DNA from: Selaginella moellendorffii
Taxonomy: Eukaryota; Streptophyta; Lycopodiopsida; Selaginellales; Selaginellaceae
Reading direction: 5' to 3'
Assembly (NCBI RefSeq): GCF_000143415.4
Contig: NW_003314269.1
Span: 335,878-399,877 of the forward strand
DNA length: 64,000 nucleotides
The notes below the pieces were generated by a model that did not search any database, was not told the DNA's origin, and saw only the letters and a program-made list of their open reading frames with translations. This document shows positions 36,323 to 46,886 of the stretch, piece after piece; positions within the stretch are counted from its first letter, which is position 1, and every line of letters starts with the position of its first letter. The position numbers and the translations under genes are program-made.

Positions 36323-36452
36323 GGCGGAAAACACGAAGAGAAAAAGATCCCTGTTTTTTAGGGTTCCAGGGAGGAGCCCTAAAATATGAAGATCCCCAGG
36401 CGCCCTAATTGAGTCCTTCCAGGGTTTTAGCGTTTTCCCTCCCAATGCAGGG
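36323..36452. promoter_or_regulatory. 130 bp divergent intergenic promoter (DUF1218 / CRM)
   Basis: The start codons of the minus-strand DUF1218 gene and plus-strand CRM gene are 130 bp apart, so 5' UTRs and promoters must overlap. An AGGGTTTTAGCG telobox-like AGGGTTTTAG motif lies at about 36420. Shared regulation is an inference from distance. Confidence 0.4.
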
Positions 36453-37535
36453 ATGATTTGGAGCCGGAGTGGAGGAGGAGGAGCCACATTGCCAGCGGCG
36501 ATGGCGAAGGTGGCATCCAGCGTCGCCGCGACGTGCTTCCCAGTGCTCAAGGGGCGGGTTTGGAGGATCAATCGGCTCGCTGCTCGAATCTATCCGCCAC
36601 AGGTGTGTAGGGTATCAATCTCCCGGCAGCAGGTCATTCCGGCATGGTCGAGCTTGGCATTCCGGGGAATGGTGAGCACTGGCGCTGTGGCGAAGAAGGA
36701 GAAAATATTTCGAGTAGAAGAAAAAGACGAGGAAGATGAGCTTGATGACGAAGAAGACGAGGAAGAAAATGATGACGAAGAAGAAGAAGAAGAGGGTGAC
36801 TCTCTGGAAGCCAGAAAAAATTTTGCTGACAATGACGATGATGATCCGGGCGAGTTGGAAATTATAAAAAGGATCAGTGCCGAAGACACCGGGACCGAAA
36901 ACAAGAAACCGGGTCCATGGAAGTCGAGATTTCCACCATTGAGTCAAAAAGAAAAGAAAGAGCTCCGTGGACATGCACATCGGCTGGGAAAATCCATTGC
37001 GCTTCATCACGTAAGCTTTTTGTTTTGTTTGAGATATAGTTTTTTTTTTTTTCTTCTTCTTCACTGTGAAACGCTTTGCTTTCGTGCAGGTAGGGAAGTG
37101 GGGAGTTACTCCTAACTCACTCAAGTGTTTGGGCGACGCTCTGGAGAAGAACGAACTTATGAAGGTTTGCCATACTTTCTTTTTTCTCTGCAATGGACAA
37201 CCACATTTCTCTGCTTTTATAACTGTAGGTGAGGGTCCTTGACAATTGTCCAACACATATAAGCCAAGTTATGCTGGACTTGGAGCACGGTTTAGAGGCC
37301 CAAGTCGTTGGTAAGATCGGTCACGTACTCCTTCTATACAGGCCAAGCCTCCGGAAGGCAGAGATGGACGAGAAGAAGCAGAAGGTCGAGATGGATCGAA
37401 AAAAGAGGCCACATTCACGACAAGTATGTTTTGTTTCTTCTGTTTTGGACTTTGCGCGGTTGCGTTTCTCCCCGGCTTGTTTACAGTTTGGTTTGCTTCC
37501 TCCAGGAACGCGGATGGAAGGCACATGGTTGCTGA
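36453..37535 (+). CDS. CRM-domain RNA-binding protein (organellar)
   Basis: Four exons give 285 residues: 36453-37010, 37090-37164, 37229-37423 and 37506-37535. The C-terminal half is a single CRM (CRS1-YhbY) domain. It runs from LSQKEKKELRGHAHRLGK through VGKWGVTPNSLKCLGDAL and LEHGLEAQVVGKIGHVLLLY, retaining the G.WG-type loop. CRM proteins bind RNA in group II intron splicing and ribosome maturation, in plastids or mitochondria. The N-terminus is Arg/Ser/Ala-rich and lacks acidic residues, as expected of a transit peptide. An Asp/Glu-rich tract occupies about residues 88-130. A later start at Met17 (36501) is possible. The last exon is only 30 bp. Confidence 0.82.
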
Positions 37536-38130
37536 TTGCTAGGCATCTATTGATCTGTTTTTCTTCAAAATGTCGGTATGGAAAGAGTCATTTTTTCCAG
37601 AAGTATCTCTCACAAATGTACACGTCTCTGCGGTGGTGGATCGTCGTGCGTGTCTGCGTTTATGTGCTGTGTGCTAGATCTTTGGATCTTAATCGCGGTG
37701 CTTGCTTCTTCAATGGCGAGAGTCTCGGTCTCCAGTTTCCAGCGTCATTTGTCTCGATCAGTCGTGTAGGTGATAGCGATCTGTATGTCTTTTTTCCCGT
37801 TCGCTACTTTATGATTTTAAGTCAACTCTCCAGATAAGCTTTGCGTGGAGAGAATTTTTTCCAGAGGATCTGAACAATCGTAGCTGTAGTCTTGAGAAAG
37901 ACTAGCGACCAACGAGAGATGGCGGTTTGTGAACACGGAATCGCTCCTGACCACGTGCAAACACGCTTCTATTCGATGGGATATGAGCTAAGTGATTCTT
38001 TTTCTTCTTTTTCTTCCAGATTAATGACCTGAAAGTTACAGAAGCGAACCGAGTGTTATTATCAACTTGTCTAGATCAAAAAAAATCATCCAGGTATTAT
38101 TTTCCCCGTACATAGTTTTGGACAGTACCA
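37536..38130. other. Intergenic, no gene seen
   Basis: This lies between the CRM stop and the 3' end of the peroxidase gene on the other strand, and presumably holds both 3' UTRs. The open frames here are short and unlike any family. Confidence 0.6.
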
Positions 38131-39115
38131 CTAATTGATCACCCCGCAGTTTTTCCGGATTTCACCTTGAGAGCCTGTCTTTACCTTGAAGGCACTCAAC
38201 TTGTCCATGACCGCCGCGAACTCAATGAGAAAGGCAGTGTTGTTGGAGGCAAACGAGTCCACGACTTTCTTAGTGTTCGGGTCGGTGTATAGCACTTGAT
38301 CAGAGCGGAGAAGGCCCTTTTTGCTCTGGAGGTTTTGGTAGAAGACATTGTCAAACGTGGTGGAAGTGGTGGTGTCGAGATTGGCAACGACAGTCGGGTC
38401 CAGATTCCTTTGGGGACATGTACCTCTGAGACCCCTGGCGTAACCGGTATCCATGGTTGGATCAATTCTGCCATAAATCCGGTCCATGAACTTGTTGCAG
38501 TGAGCGAAACCAGCACTGTGGCCTCCTGCTCAGTGGAGGAAAATTGGTCAGGGAAACAAGGAGGAACAGGAAAATCAGGAACAGGCATGATCGAAGATTC
38601 GTAACACGGGACAGGGGAATTTAACAGGGTCACAGGGGCGGTTTTCAAAAACTTACCGGACAAGACGACCAATTCTCTTTGGCTGAATCCTCGAGTTTTA
38701 AAGAATGAAGTGAGCTGAGCAACTGACATGTTTACGTTCGGCAAATTCCCGGGAACTCTCGAAGCTAGTGACACTCTGCCGTCTTTTCTTCCAAGCCTTA
38801 CATCCCAGCCGCGTCCTCCAATCTTTGAAGCACAGGGGAAAGTGTCAGTGAGGCGATGCCGGTATACTTATCGATTGATGCTTACGAGCTGGAGAAGTTC
38901 NNNNNNNNNNNNNNNNNNNNNNNNNNNNNNNNNNNNNNNNNNNNNNNNNNNNNNNNNNNNNNNNNNNNNNNNNNNNNNNNNNNNNNNNNNNNNNNNNNNN
39001 CTCTCGGGCAGGATTTGGAGTAGAAAGTGGTGGAGAGCTGGGCTTGGCACAGATCAACCATTATCACGGCGACAAGCATCAAGACCAGGCAAGTAGATCC
39101 TTTGATTCTCTCCAT
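38131..39115 (-). CDS. Class III peroxidase, interrupted by assembly gap
   Basis: Readable exons are 39115-39001 (signal peptide LVLMLVAVIMVDLCQAQL and FYSKSCPR), a piece ending at 38886, 38822-38657, and 38525-38131. Class III peroxidases are secreted haem enzymes that oxidise phenolics in the wall. Visible motifs are GRGWDVRLGRKDGRVSLA, FSQRELVVLSGGHSAGFAHC with the proximal haem His, and the C-terminal LLRSDQVLY...FAAVMDKLSAFKVKTG. The distal His/Arg exon (LR.HFHDC region) falls in the gap. About 80 residues plus any intron are expected there, more than 100 N can hold. Completeness of the gene cannot be judged. Confidence 0.88.
38901..39000. other. Assembly gap (100 N)
   Basis: Exactly 100 N is the usual placeholder for unknown length. 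It lies inside the peroxidase gene. Confidence 1.
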
Positions 39116-39922
39116 TTTCTCCCGATTGACCACGCAACAGGAGCGTCGAAGAAAGGATGATGATCGCAAAACTGTAAGTTCCTGCGCTCCCGGGAACAAG
39201 TCAAGCTCAGCGTCGCTTATATGCTCCAGGAAAGCGACCAAAGTAAAAAAGGAACTACGTGAGCGATCCAAGTTGGATGGACCGTTTGCACAATTAAAGA
39301 GACGCCGGTATCTCCCTTAAGAAGCGCAAGTAAGTCGGCATTGCAAGCTTTGCTATTGATGCGATTTTATATATATCCGCAGGGCCTCTCATGCACGTCG
39401 TGAGCAATTTTGAATCAAAAGCTTTGGCTGTAGAAAAAGAGCCGTCGTTTTCAGTCGTGAGAGCACAAGATTGAAGAGGATTCTGTTCTCTCGAGGAACC
39501 CCTCATTTCTTGTGTAGTAAAATAAATGAGGGGCTGCGTGGCTTCTTCCAATGTCAAACTTATGCCAGGCTGGGAACTTGTTTCTCAATGTTATCATGCA
39601 CAAACGTGTAGTAGTTTCTTATTTGTTTTTTTTTTTCCTACAAATTTTTAAATAGGATGAATTTCACTTTTTAAGGAATATGTATCTAAGGTGGTAGTGG
39701 GTATGGTTGGCCGTCATATATTTCCAGTGGTAAGTGTCCCATACCTGAAAATTCAGATAGACACCTTAAAAACTTCTAGCATTTCAAAACTCTTTGATAT
39801 ATGTTATGATATTGGTATAATAGACCCTGTTGAGATGATAGAATGCCGTGCTTGTGCTTGTTCTTGTACTTGCTCACTACAAAATCATAATATTATAGAA
39901 AATAACAATCTAAATAGATAAC
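39116..39922. other. Intergenic, no gene seen
   Basis: This is the peroxidase upstream region and the flank of the first WAT1-related gene. ORFs of up to 87 codons show no family resemblance. Confidence 0.6.
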
Positions 39923-41418
39923 TTACATAAAATCAATTGATGATTGTTGTGATGATGGTTCTTGTAATTCAATATTTTGTTGACTCTCTTGAACACTTGA
40001 AATCTGCTTCAAATATTTATGATGTTGTGATTGTCCCCATATTAACATATAAAGACCAAGTATTACAATAATACCTCCTAATATACTGTAACAAATTTAA
40101 GTTTAGAAAGTTAAAATCATTATTTACCTTCCCATATAAAGTGTTTCTTTAAGGAAAAAAAATCCAAGTATTGCTGTTATTGTTGTTTCTAATGGTTGAT
40201 AAGTAGATACAATAACAGGTCCTCCTTGATGTATTGCCCATGATTGAACCCCAGAAACAAAACCTGATGCTATAAATCCCTAAAAACATAAATAAAATAT
40301 ATGTAAATAAAATATAATAATAAGAAAATCTTACCGAATAAAAAATACTAATAATTTCAGATTTTGTAATTTTCCATTTTGAGTTTTCGGGTTCAAATAG
40401 GAAAAACAATGATGAAAATTGTGTTGTGCTGAATAAACACATAAATGCAGCACAAGATATTGGAGCTTCAAATTTCAATAAAAGTTTTGCCTGTAGTAAT
40501 AGATAATAATTAGAATATAAATTTTTTTTAAAACTACTTACCTGAAAAATCAAAAATACTGAAAATGCTAAACATGAAAGTATTAAATAAATAGAGCCAA
40601 TAGTTTTTGCAGGTACCATATCATCCAGCAAACCAATAAACTGAATATGTACTTGTTTATAAAATCCCTTATCTCCTTTCTCCTTCACATTTGGAAATTT
40701 AAATGTGCTTTGAATAACAATAGGACCTCTATAGACTGACAGAAAAATAGATCCCAAAATCCCAAGCAAACACCCAATAACCTTTGCCACACCATCAACT
40801 CTTTTAAGTCTTACAACTTCCAACCTATAATACAATGTAAACTTCGGCACCAAAGTAACTTGGAATTAAAAACATTACCCACCGGAAAATCCATGCAAGT
40901 ATAAATGTGAGAACTGGTGTTGTATTCCTCATTGCTGATGCAAAAACAGGAGAGGTGTACTCCAGTCCAGCAAGATAAAGGACTTGGTTGAGTGTAACCC
41001 TGTAACCATTCAGAAATTATAAAGTCAATTAGGCTTAGAATCTTCCCTGCAAAGCCTACCCGGCCAAACTTAAGAAAAAGAGGTTGATTGTCACTACCAA
41101 AGTGAGCGTTCTCCATTTCCTACATTCACAGGATGGTTTTGAAATCGATACATAGAAACCATACCTGCGCTCGAAGAGGTAAGCACCAATCGCAAGAACT
41201 ACCGTTGCAACACAATTTCTATAGAACGAGAATGCAAACTTTCCGGCACCTTGATCCAAAGTGATTCGGGACAAAATCTCGAAACCAGCAAAGCCCGCTT
41301 GAGCAAGAATCAACGCGCAATGCAATCTTGCCTGGAACAAACAGAGGAATTGGCGAATCAACGGGCGAGATTGTGTAGCAATACCGATTTCCAGGAGATT
41401 GAATTGCATCTCAAACAA
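39923..41418 (-). CDS. WAT1-related EamA transporter, copy 1
   Basis: Seven exons give 394 residues: 41418-41165, 41119-41060, 40999-40883, 40824-40542, 40490-40335, 40279-40128 and 40085-39923. WAT1-related (MtN21/UMAMIT) proteins are ten-helix plant permeases of the EamA fold, moving amino acids or auxin. Family landmarks are AGFAGFEILSRITLDQG, FSFYRNCVA, VTLNQVLYLAGLEYTSPVFASAMRN, and GGPVIVSTYQPLETTITAI before the last helices. Met4 (41409) is an alternative start. Intron positions and phases equal those of the neighbouring copy 2, so the two arose by duplication. Exons 4-7 are much more AT-rich than exons 1-3. Substrate is unknown. Confidence 0.88.
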
Positions 41419-43097
41419 TTCTTCGAGGATGGTGGTGGCGAACGATTTCCTCCCAAATCCATAGGATCTTTTGTTGCATGCAGACAGGCAGTAAAGGGGT
41501 TTCCTCTTTGTTTTTTAATTATAGCTAAAGGTGGTATTTATAGATTTCCATTTTAATTCACATTTCTATCCAATATAATGGGTGGTAGAAGCCGCCGCAC
41601 GGACGGCACAGATCACCTGAGGCATTAGAAACAATCGCATCGCCGGTACTTTGTTTTTCTCAAAGATTGCCTGTGTACCAGGAGAAAACTCCGGCAAACG
41701 AAGAGCTATATATTTGGTTTTAGGCTGCAATTTCCTGCTCGACAAATTCATGTTTCCATGGAGAGATCCAAGTTCTCATTGGAGTAGTGTATTCTCGAGG
41801 TTACTAGCTTCAGGGTCTTGTGTTCCAGTTTCTCTCGATCGGGATCGAGCGCTCGTTTTTCTACCTGAGGCTGGCTCGTTTTCCATCTTCCCAAAAGGTA
41901 TCGGAGGTATTTCATACTGGTGGAGGATGGGTTCTGATCGTTTCGTGCTCAGCTTAATGCTCATAGTTCACCTCCGGAGAACCAATCTTCCTACTCGTTC
42001 AAGATGTCCAACTGTTTCACAAGCAAAGAGCAAAGGACGCGAAAAGACTTGAACAAAAATGGCTTTGGCACAAAGCTGCGGCTGTGCGAGGAGGTCGTGC
42101 AAGCTTATAAGTGCTTTTCTAGTTCCCGGTTCCAAAAGGCATCTGGAATGTTGTGGTCAGGGCTCTCGATCATAAATCGGAATTTCTTCCAGCCTGCTCA
42201 GCAAGTACAAAGAAATTCACAGCGACGTTGGTTGCCGGGTTCCAAGTTCCAAGTGGCTAGTAGTTTTACATTCAGTTTATTTTTGCCATTGAAATGCACT
42301 TTAGAAATGTTTCAATTAAATGTCTGCAAGAGGAAATCAAAGCACAAATGCTATATGCTATGCTGCCTCTCTCACAATGGATGACTGCTGCCAAAGAACA
42401 TGTCCTTTGGCCAGGCTGATTCTGAGCTTTCGCAAAGAACATATAGCGAGTGCTTCTAATTCATCTGGCTTCTTGGAGCTGGAATGTCATAGCATTAGAA
42501 AGTGAGAGCTCAAAACCTCATACAGGCAGGAGATTAAAATCATATCAACATCAAACCAACAATTTTCTCCCAAATCATAAGATCTGCAACAAAATCAAGA
42601 TTTTGTTGCATAGTAGTTTCATTTTTAATTATCACTAATAGAATTGGCGGCGGGAAAGCTCTCCCGCTGCAATTCAAAGAGAAGCGCGCCCCCACGGACG
42701 GCGCGGATCGCCTGCCACTGAAACCGACGGTCCTGCGCGTGGCACGTGGCAGGAACAAATTTCCCTCGCTTAGTTTGAAGCCCTCTAAAACCTCCTCCTC
42801 GCCCCCATCCCAGGTAGGGTTCTTCGTCTCCTGGGCGGGCGATTCTTGCTCGCGCATTGGAATCCTCCCCGGCCCGTAGGGTCAGAGGCGCATCGCGCGA
42901 GAGAGGTAGCTGGATTGCTTCTCTTTTGCTTATCTCGTTGCTTGTTTTCCCCTAAAATCATGGTCCTGTCCACGATCACAGCCTGAGTCCGTGGCGCTCG
43001 CCTCTCCATTCCGTTAGTCGTTCCAAATCCAAGGCTCTCCCCGGTTGTGTCAGTCAGTGTGCTTTCTCCTGGTTCCACAAAGAGCGAGAGATAGAGG
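41419..43097. other. Intergenic with a diverged direct repeat
   Basis: This lies between the divergent WAT1 copy 1 and F-box genes. Blocks near 41448-41615 and 42566-42712 share TTTCTCCCAAATC-, TTTTGTTGCAT-, CATTTTTAATT- and CACGGACGGC-type pieces in the same order. Two plus-strand ORFs (41651-42052 and 42004-42384, 133 and 126 codons) are not recognisable and have no family motifs. Confidence 0.5.
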
Positions 43098-44446
43098 ATG
43101 AGGATTGCCTTGGGTGAGTCTGACAGGAAGCGCGCGGCAGCATCGAGTCCCAATGCCAGCCCCGCCGCCGCGCGATCGCGTCCTCGCAGGCCGGATTCTT
43201 TGCTCTCTCTCAGCAGCAGCAAGCTCTCAGACAAGGAGAACTGCGTCGGCGGCGGCCCGCCCAGGACCCGCGCCTCGCTCTTCCATCGCCCAAACGACGA
43301 ATTCGTGTGCGTGGAGCTCCCGGTGGATCAGAGCTACGCCAACAAGAGGCTGCGAGGGATCGCATCGTCGGAGGTGAGTAGCAAGGCGAGGAGCCAGGCG
43401 CCGAGGAAGAGCCGCCACAACTATCTCAAGCCTGGGACGCTGGCAAAGGTGAGGGACGCGGCGCACAAGGCTGGACGTAAGAGGGTGGCGGAGGGCGATG
43501 GCATCCACGCCGCCGAGCGCTCCACTCGCTTCTTCGATGGGGGAGTCCGCCATGCAAGCGCCTCGCCCGAGAGAGTTCCTCACGCCGGGATAGCTCCCAG
43601 ATGGCTGGGACCGGCTTGCCTCCAGAGGAAGAAGCTCCTGGCTCCAAAGTTCCTGGCCTTGCCACCGCTCCAGCCGGCGGCCGCCAACGAAGCTGTTCCA
43701 ATGGTGGTGGAAGAAGTTCCAGCACCAGCCGCTCGGAGTAGTAATGAAGAACAGTCCCGGGACGCTGGGACTGGAACTGCGCAGCCGAGCAGCTCTTCGT
43801 CATCGGTGGAAACTCTTCCGCCCGAGTTGCTGGTAAGTTACAAAATGTTTTTTTTGTTTTGTTTGTCATCACGCTTTTGTTTCCATCAGGTCCGGATCGT
43901 TTGTCGTCTCGATCACAACCAGCTCAAGCCCGTGTTCCACGTCTGCCGATCGCTCCGCCAGGCGGTACGTAACTGTTGCTTTTCTTTGCACGAAAGCTAA
44001 TGATTTTCTTTCCTCCAATTCTCGTGGTTTTTCCAGGTAATGATCGCGAAACAGTGTCATTTTAATTTCACCACACCTGGCAAAGACCATAAGACGGTTT
44101 CGGATGCGAAACTGGGCCAGGCCCTGCCATTTTTGAAGTAAGTCATGATCGAGAATACAAAAACTCTGAGAAACTCACTTCTCGTCACCACCTTTCTTTC
44201 TTCAGCGAATTCGCAGCTGTTGGCATCTCTACGACGCCAAACGCTCCAAAGCATGCCGAGAAAGCCCCCAAGCCGAGGTACTCCATGGCCGACATGAGGC
44301 AAATCGCTGCCACGCTCTTCCAAGGCTCGCAGTCCCAACCGCTTCCTCCGAACGTAAGGGTCCCGATGACGCGAGCGGGGGCATCGCACAGGGTGCTCTT
44401 CAACGAGGAAGAGCTATGCAAGGCCATCGCCCAGAATACGCTCTAA
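43098..44446 (+). CDS. F-box protein, SKIP27/At1g61340-like
   Basis: Four exons give 383 residues: 43098-43832, 43890-43964, 44037-44137 and 44206-44446. The F-box begins at about residue 240 (LPPELLVRIVCRLDHNQLK), then FHVCRSLRQAVMIAKQCHF and TTPGK, which resembles the small SKIP27-type F-box proteins. These join SCF ubiquitin ligases through SKP1. The long N-terminal half is basic, Ser/Ala/Pro-rich and probably disordered; it contains DKENC and YLKPGTLAKV-like segments. No substrate-binding repeat (LRR, Kelch) is visible, as usual for this subgroup. Family assignment beyond F-box is from memory of the motif pattern. Confidence 0.78.
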
Positions 44447-44603
44447 GAAAGTTCTTCTTCTCCGGTCTGTACAATATAATCCTTTGGATCGAATTTAATT
44501 CTTGTTGACAAAACTTTGGCTGGCTGTGTTGTTTCTATATCTGCATCAATCATATCCAAGTTATAGAACTTACAAGGAAAAGGATGTGACTCTAAAGTAC
44601 CGT

Positions 44604-46369
44604 CTATCGTCCTTGCGAGAATGGTCGCTCGCGATGGCTTACATTTTCTTCTTCAGCTTCTTGGAACGCATTGTTTACTGTGTACACTCTCCACTTGTTG
44701 GAGTTTTCGAGTATGTCGGCCACTGTCACTGCTGGTGTGATCTCCGCAAGAGCTGGTTGATCTTGACGCGAGAGTGTGGTCAGCGGCGGCTCCGGGAAAA
44801 CCTTCCGCGAGCTATTGTTTGAGGCGTCGAATGATCTTGTTATTGAGAAGGGCGCGTTGTCTGGAAATACCTTGCTGCTTGAGCTGTGCATGTCGAAGGT
44901 TCTCGTTATCGAGAATGGTAAGTTGCTTTGATCGGAAGCAACGAGCTGGTGCTCCTTTTCTTGGCCCCAGATGAGGAGATAGAGGCCGGTCACTACGACT
45001 AGCGCACCAATAAGGCTGGAAGAAGAGAAAGATTTTAGGCTTGGCAGCAAATCTCTAGCAAAGCCTCTGACCTTCCAAGGTGCAAGCTCTCTCGTAGAAA
45101 AATCAAGCCGAGAAACGCTGTTATGACTGTTTCTAGAGGCTGATAGGCAGCTACCACCACCGGGCCTCCTCGATGAACTCCCCACGACTGAACAGCGGAC
45201 ACAAAGCCTGATGCTATAGCACCCTGAAAGGAAACCAAGGACAAAAAGTTACGAGAATCACTAAGATAAAGATTCCAAGGACATACCGCATAACCGATGC
45301 TCAAAGCTTCACTTGAAGAGATTCTTTTCCAGCTCGACCAGTGCTCCGGCTCAAACACCAAGGCCAGCAGTGGGAACTGCACCAGGCTTGATAAGCAGCA
45401 AAAACTAGCGAAGGTAATGGGAGCAGGATTTTTGGCGAGGACAGAAACCTGAACGTAAGAGTTTCCGTCACTAAGGGTTAACTAAGAAAAACTGTCGCTT
45501 ACCTGGAGGATGAGAAAACTAGAGAACGACAGACAAGAGCCGATCAAGCACACTGCTCCGAGTGTCCAGGATGCCATCTCCACCCGGATGAACTTCAGAA
45601 ACTGTATATATTGTTTCTTTGTCACATCTATCGCTCGAAAGTGTTGTGAGCCATCGACATGAAACAAGGACAAAGAACTTCGGATCAACACTGGCCCCCT
45701 GTAAACCGAGAGTAAAACAGAACCGCACACGCCAAGAGAACAGCCGAGAAGCTTAGCCTGGCCGTGTCTCGTTCTTAGATTCAGTTTCTCCTTCCTAGAA
45801 AGAAAAAACCAGTTAATCAGCAATTTTCTCTCGAAAGGCTGCAACATTACCGTGAAACCAAAGCCAGCAAGAAGGTGAAAACTGGAATGCAATTTCTCAA
45901 TGCCGACGCAAAGACTGCCGATGTATAGCTAAGTCCCGTCAAGTACAACAGCTGATTGATAGTGACCCTGTTGAAAAATCCAAGTAAAGATAACAAATCG
46001 TCAAGGTGATGAAAGTTACCGACCCTATCAATCCAAGCATGAAGACCTTGAGCCCAGCCGCCAGCGTTAAAGGCACAAGTTTCTTCCTGCACAAAGTGTT
46101 AGCTAGCACGCAGAGAAAGGCAAAGCTTTTTCTGCCAACCTTTCCAGGAGCAAAGACGCAATCGCCAACACCACGAAAGCCACGCAGTTTCTGTAGAAGC
46201 TGAAGGAAAACTTGCCAGCTCCACGGTCCAGCGCTAGCCTCGACAGGATCTCGAAGCCAGAGAATGCTGCTTGCACCGCTATGAGAGCAAAATGCAGCCT
46301 GAAGTTCCTTCTACCCGAATCGGCATCACGCTTGCCTCCTTCGGCACCATCTATCCTCTCCTCTCCCAT
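44604..46369 (-). CDS. WAT1-related EamA transporter, copy 2
   Basis: Seven exons give 475 residues: 46369-46140, 46086-46024, 45967-45851, 45794-45503, 45448-45287, 45223-45072 and 45015-44604. It has the same fold and motifs as copy 1 (AAFSGFEILSRLALDRG, FSFYRNCVAFVV, VTINQLLYLTGLSYTSAVFA, HRGGPVVVAAYQPLETVITA). Exons 3 and 6 have identical lengths in both copies (117 and 152 bp). After the last helix a tail of roughly 120 residues extends far beyond the usual family end. It contains two copies of PFSITR(T/S)FD followed by KVFP. The tail is Ser-rich and may carry regulatory sites, which is an inference. Confidence 0.88.
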
Positions 46370-46886
46370 GGCACCGAATTCCTGGCGAGCGCTATTTGCA
46401 TGCTACAATGACAAATTTTGCCTCTAGTGATGTCGAAAGTCAGTGATCCAACCGAGGTTGCGTGAAGTAGCAACACGACAGACGAACTCCAAAGCCTTGG
46501 CCTTGTGCCGAGGCAGTGCTTAACGGCCTGTGTCTGTACCACTGTTCCGGAGCACACACTACTGTCATATGTCATCACACTCTACTTGTATCCCGTGCAC
46601 ATCATACAGCACTGTCTTGTCCTGCTTCCTACTCTTATCATCTTCTAGCAGAACCCCCCAGAACACTCCTCAAGAAGCCCCCTGTCATACGCTTGAGATG
46701 GCTGCCTTGTCATGCTTACTTTCCCCGGAAAGACGAGAGGCATTCTTTATCACCTGGAGTGTTGTGGCTCATCATCATTGAAGCATGAGCACCAACCTGA
46801 CGAACCAAATTGCCGTACTACTATAGAGTATGAACCACCGCTCCACCTACCTATAATTAATGCAAATCCTGCCTTTGAGCGTCTAG
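46370..46886. other. Intergenic, no gene seen
   Basis: This lies between the WAT1 copy 2 start and the BIN4 stop. ORFs up to 90 codons have no recognisable content. Confidence 0.6.

Noticed and set aside
41651-42384. Two plus-strand ORFs of 133 and 126 codons
   Set aside because: There are no family motifs and no convincing splice links, and they lie in a divergent promoter region.
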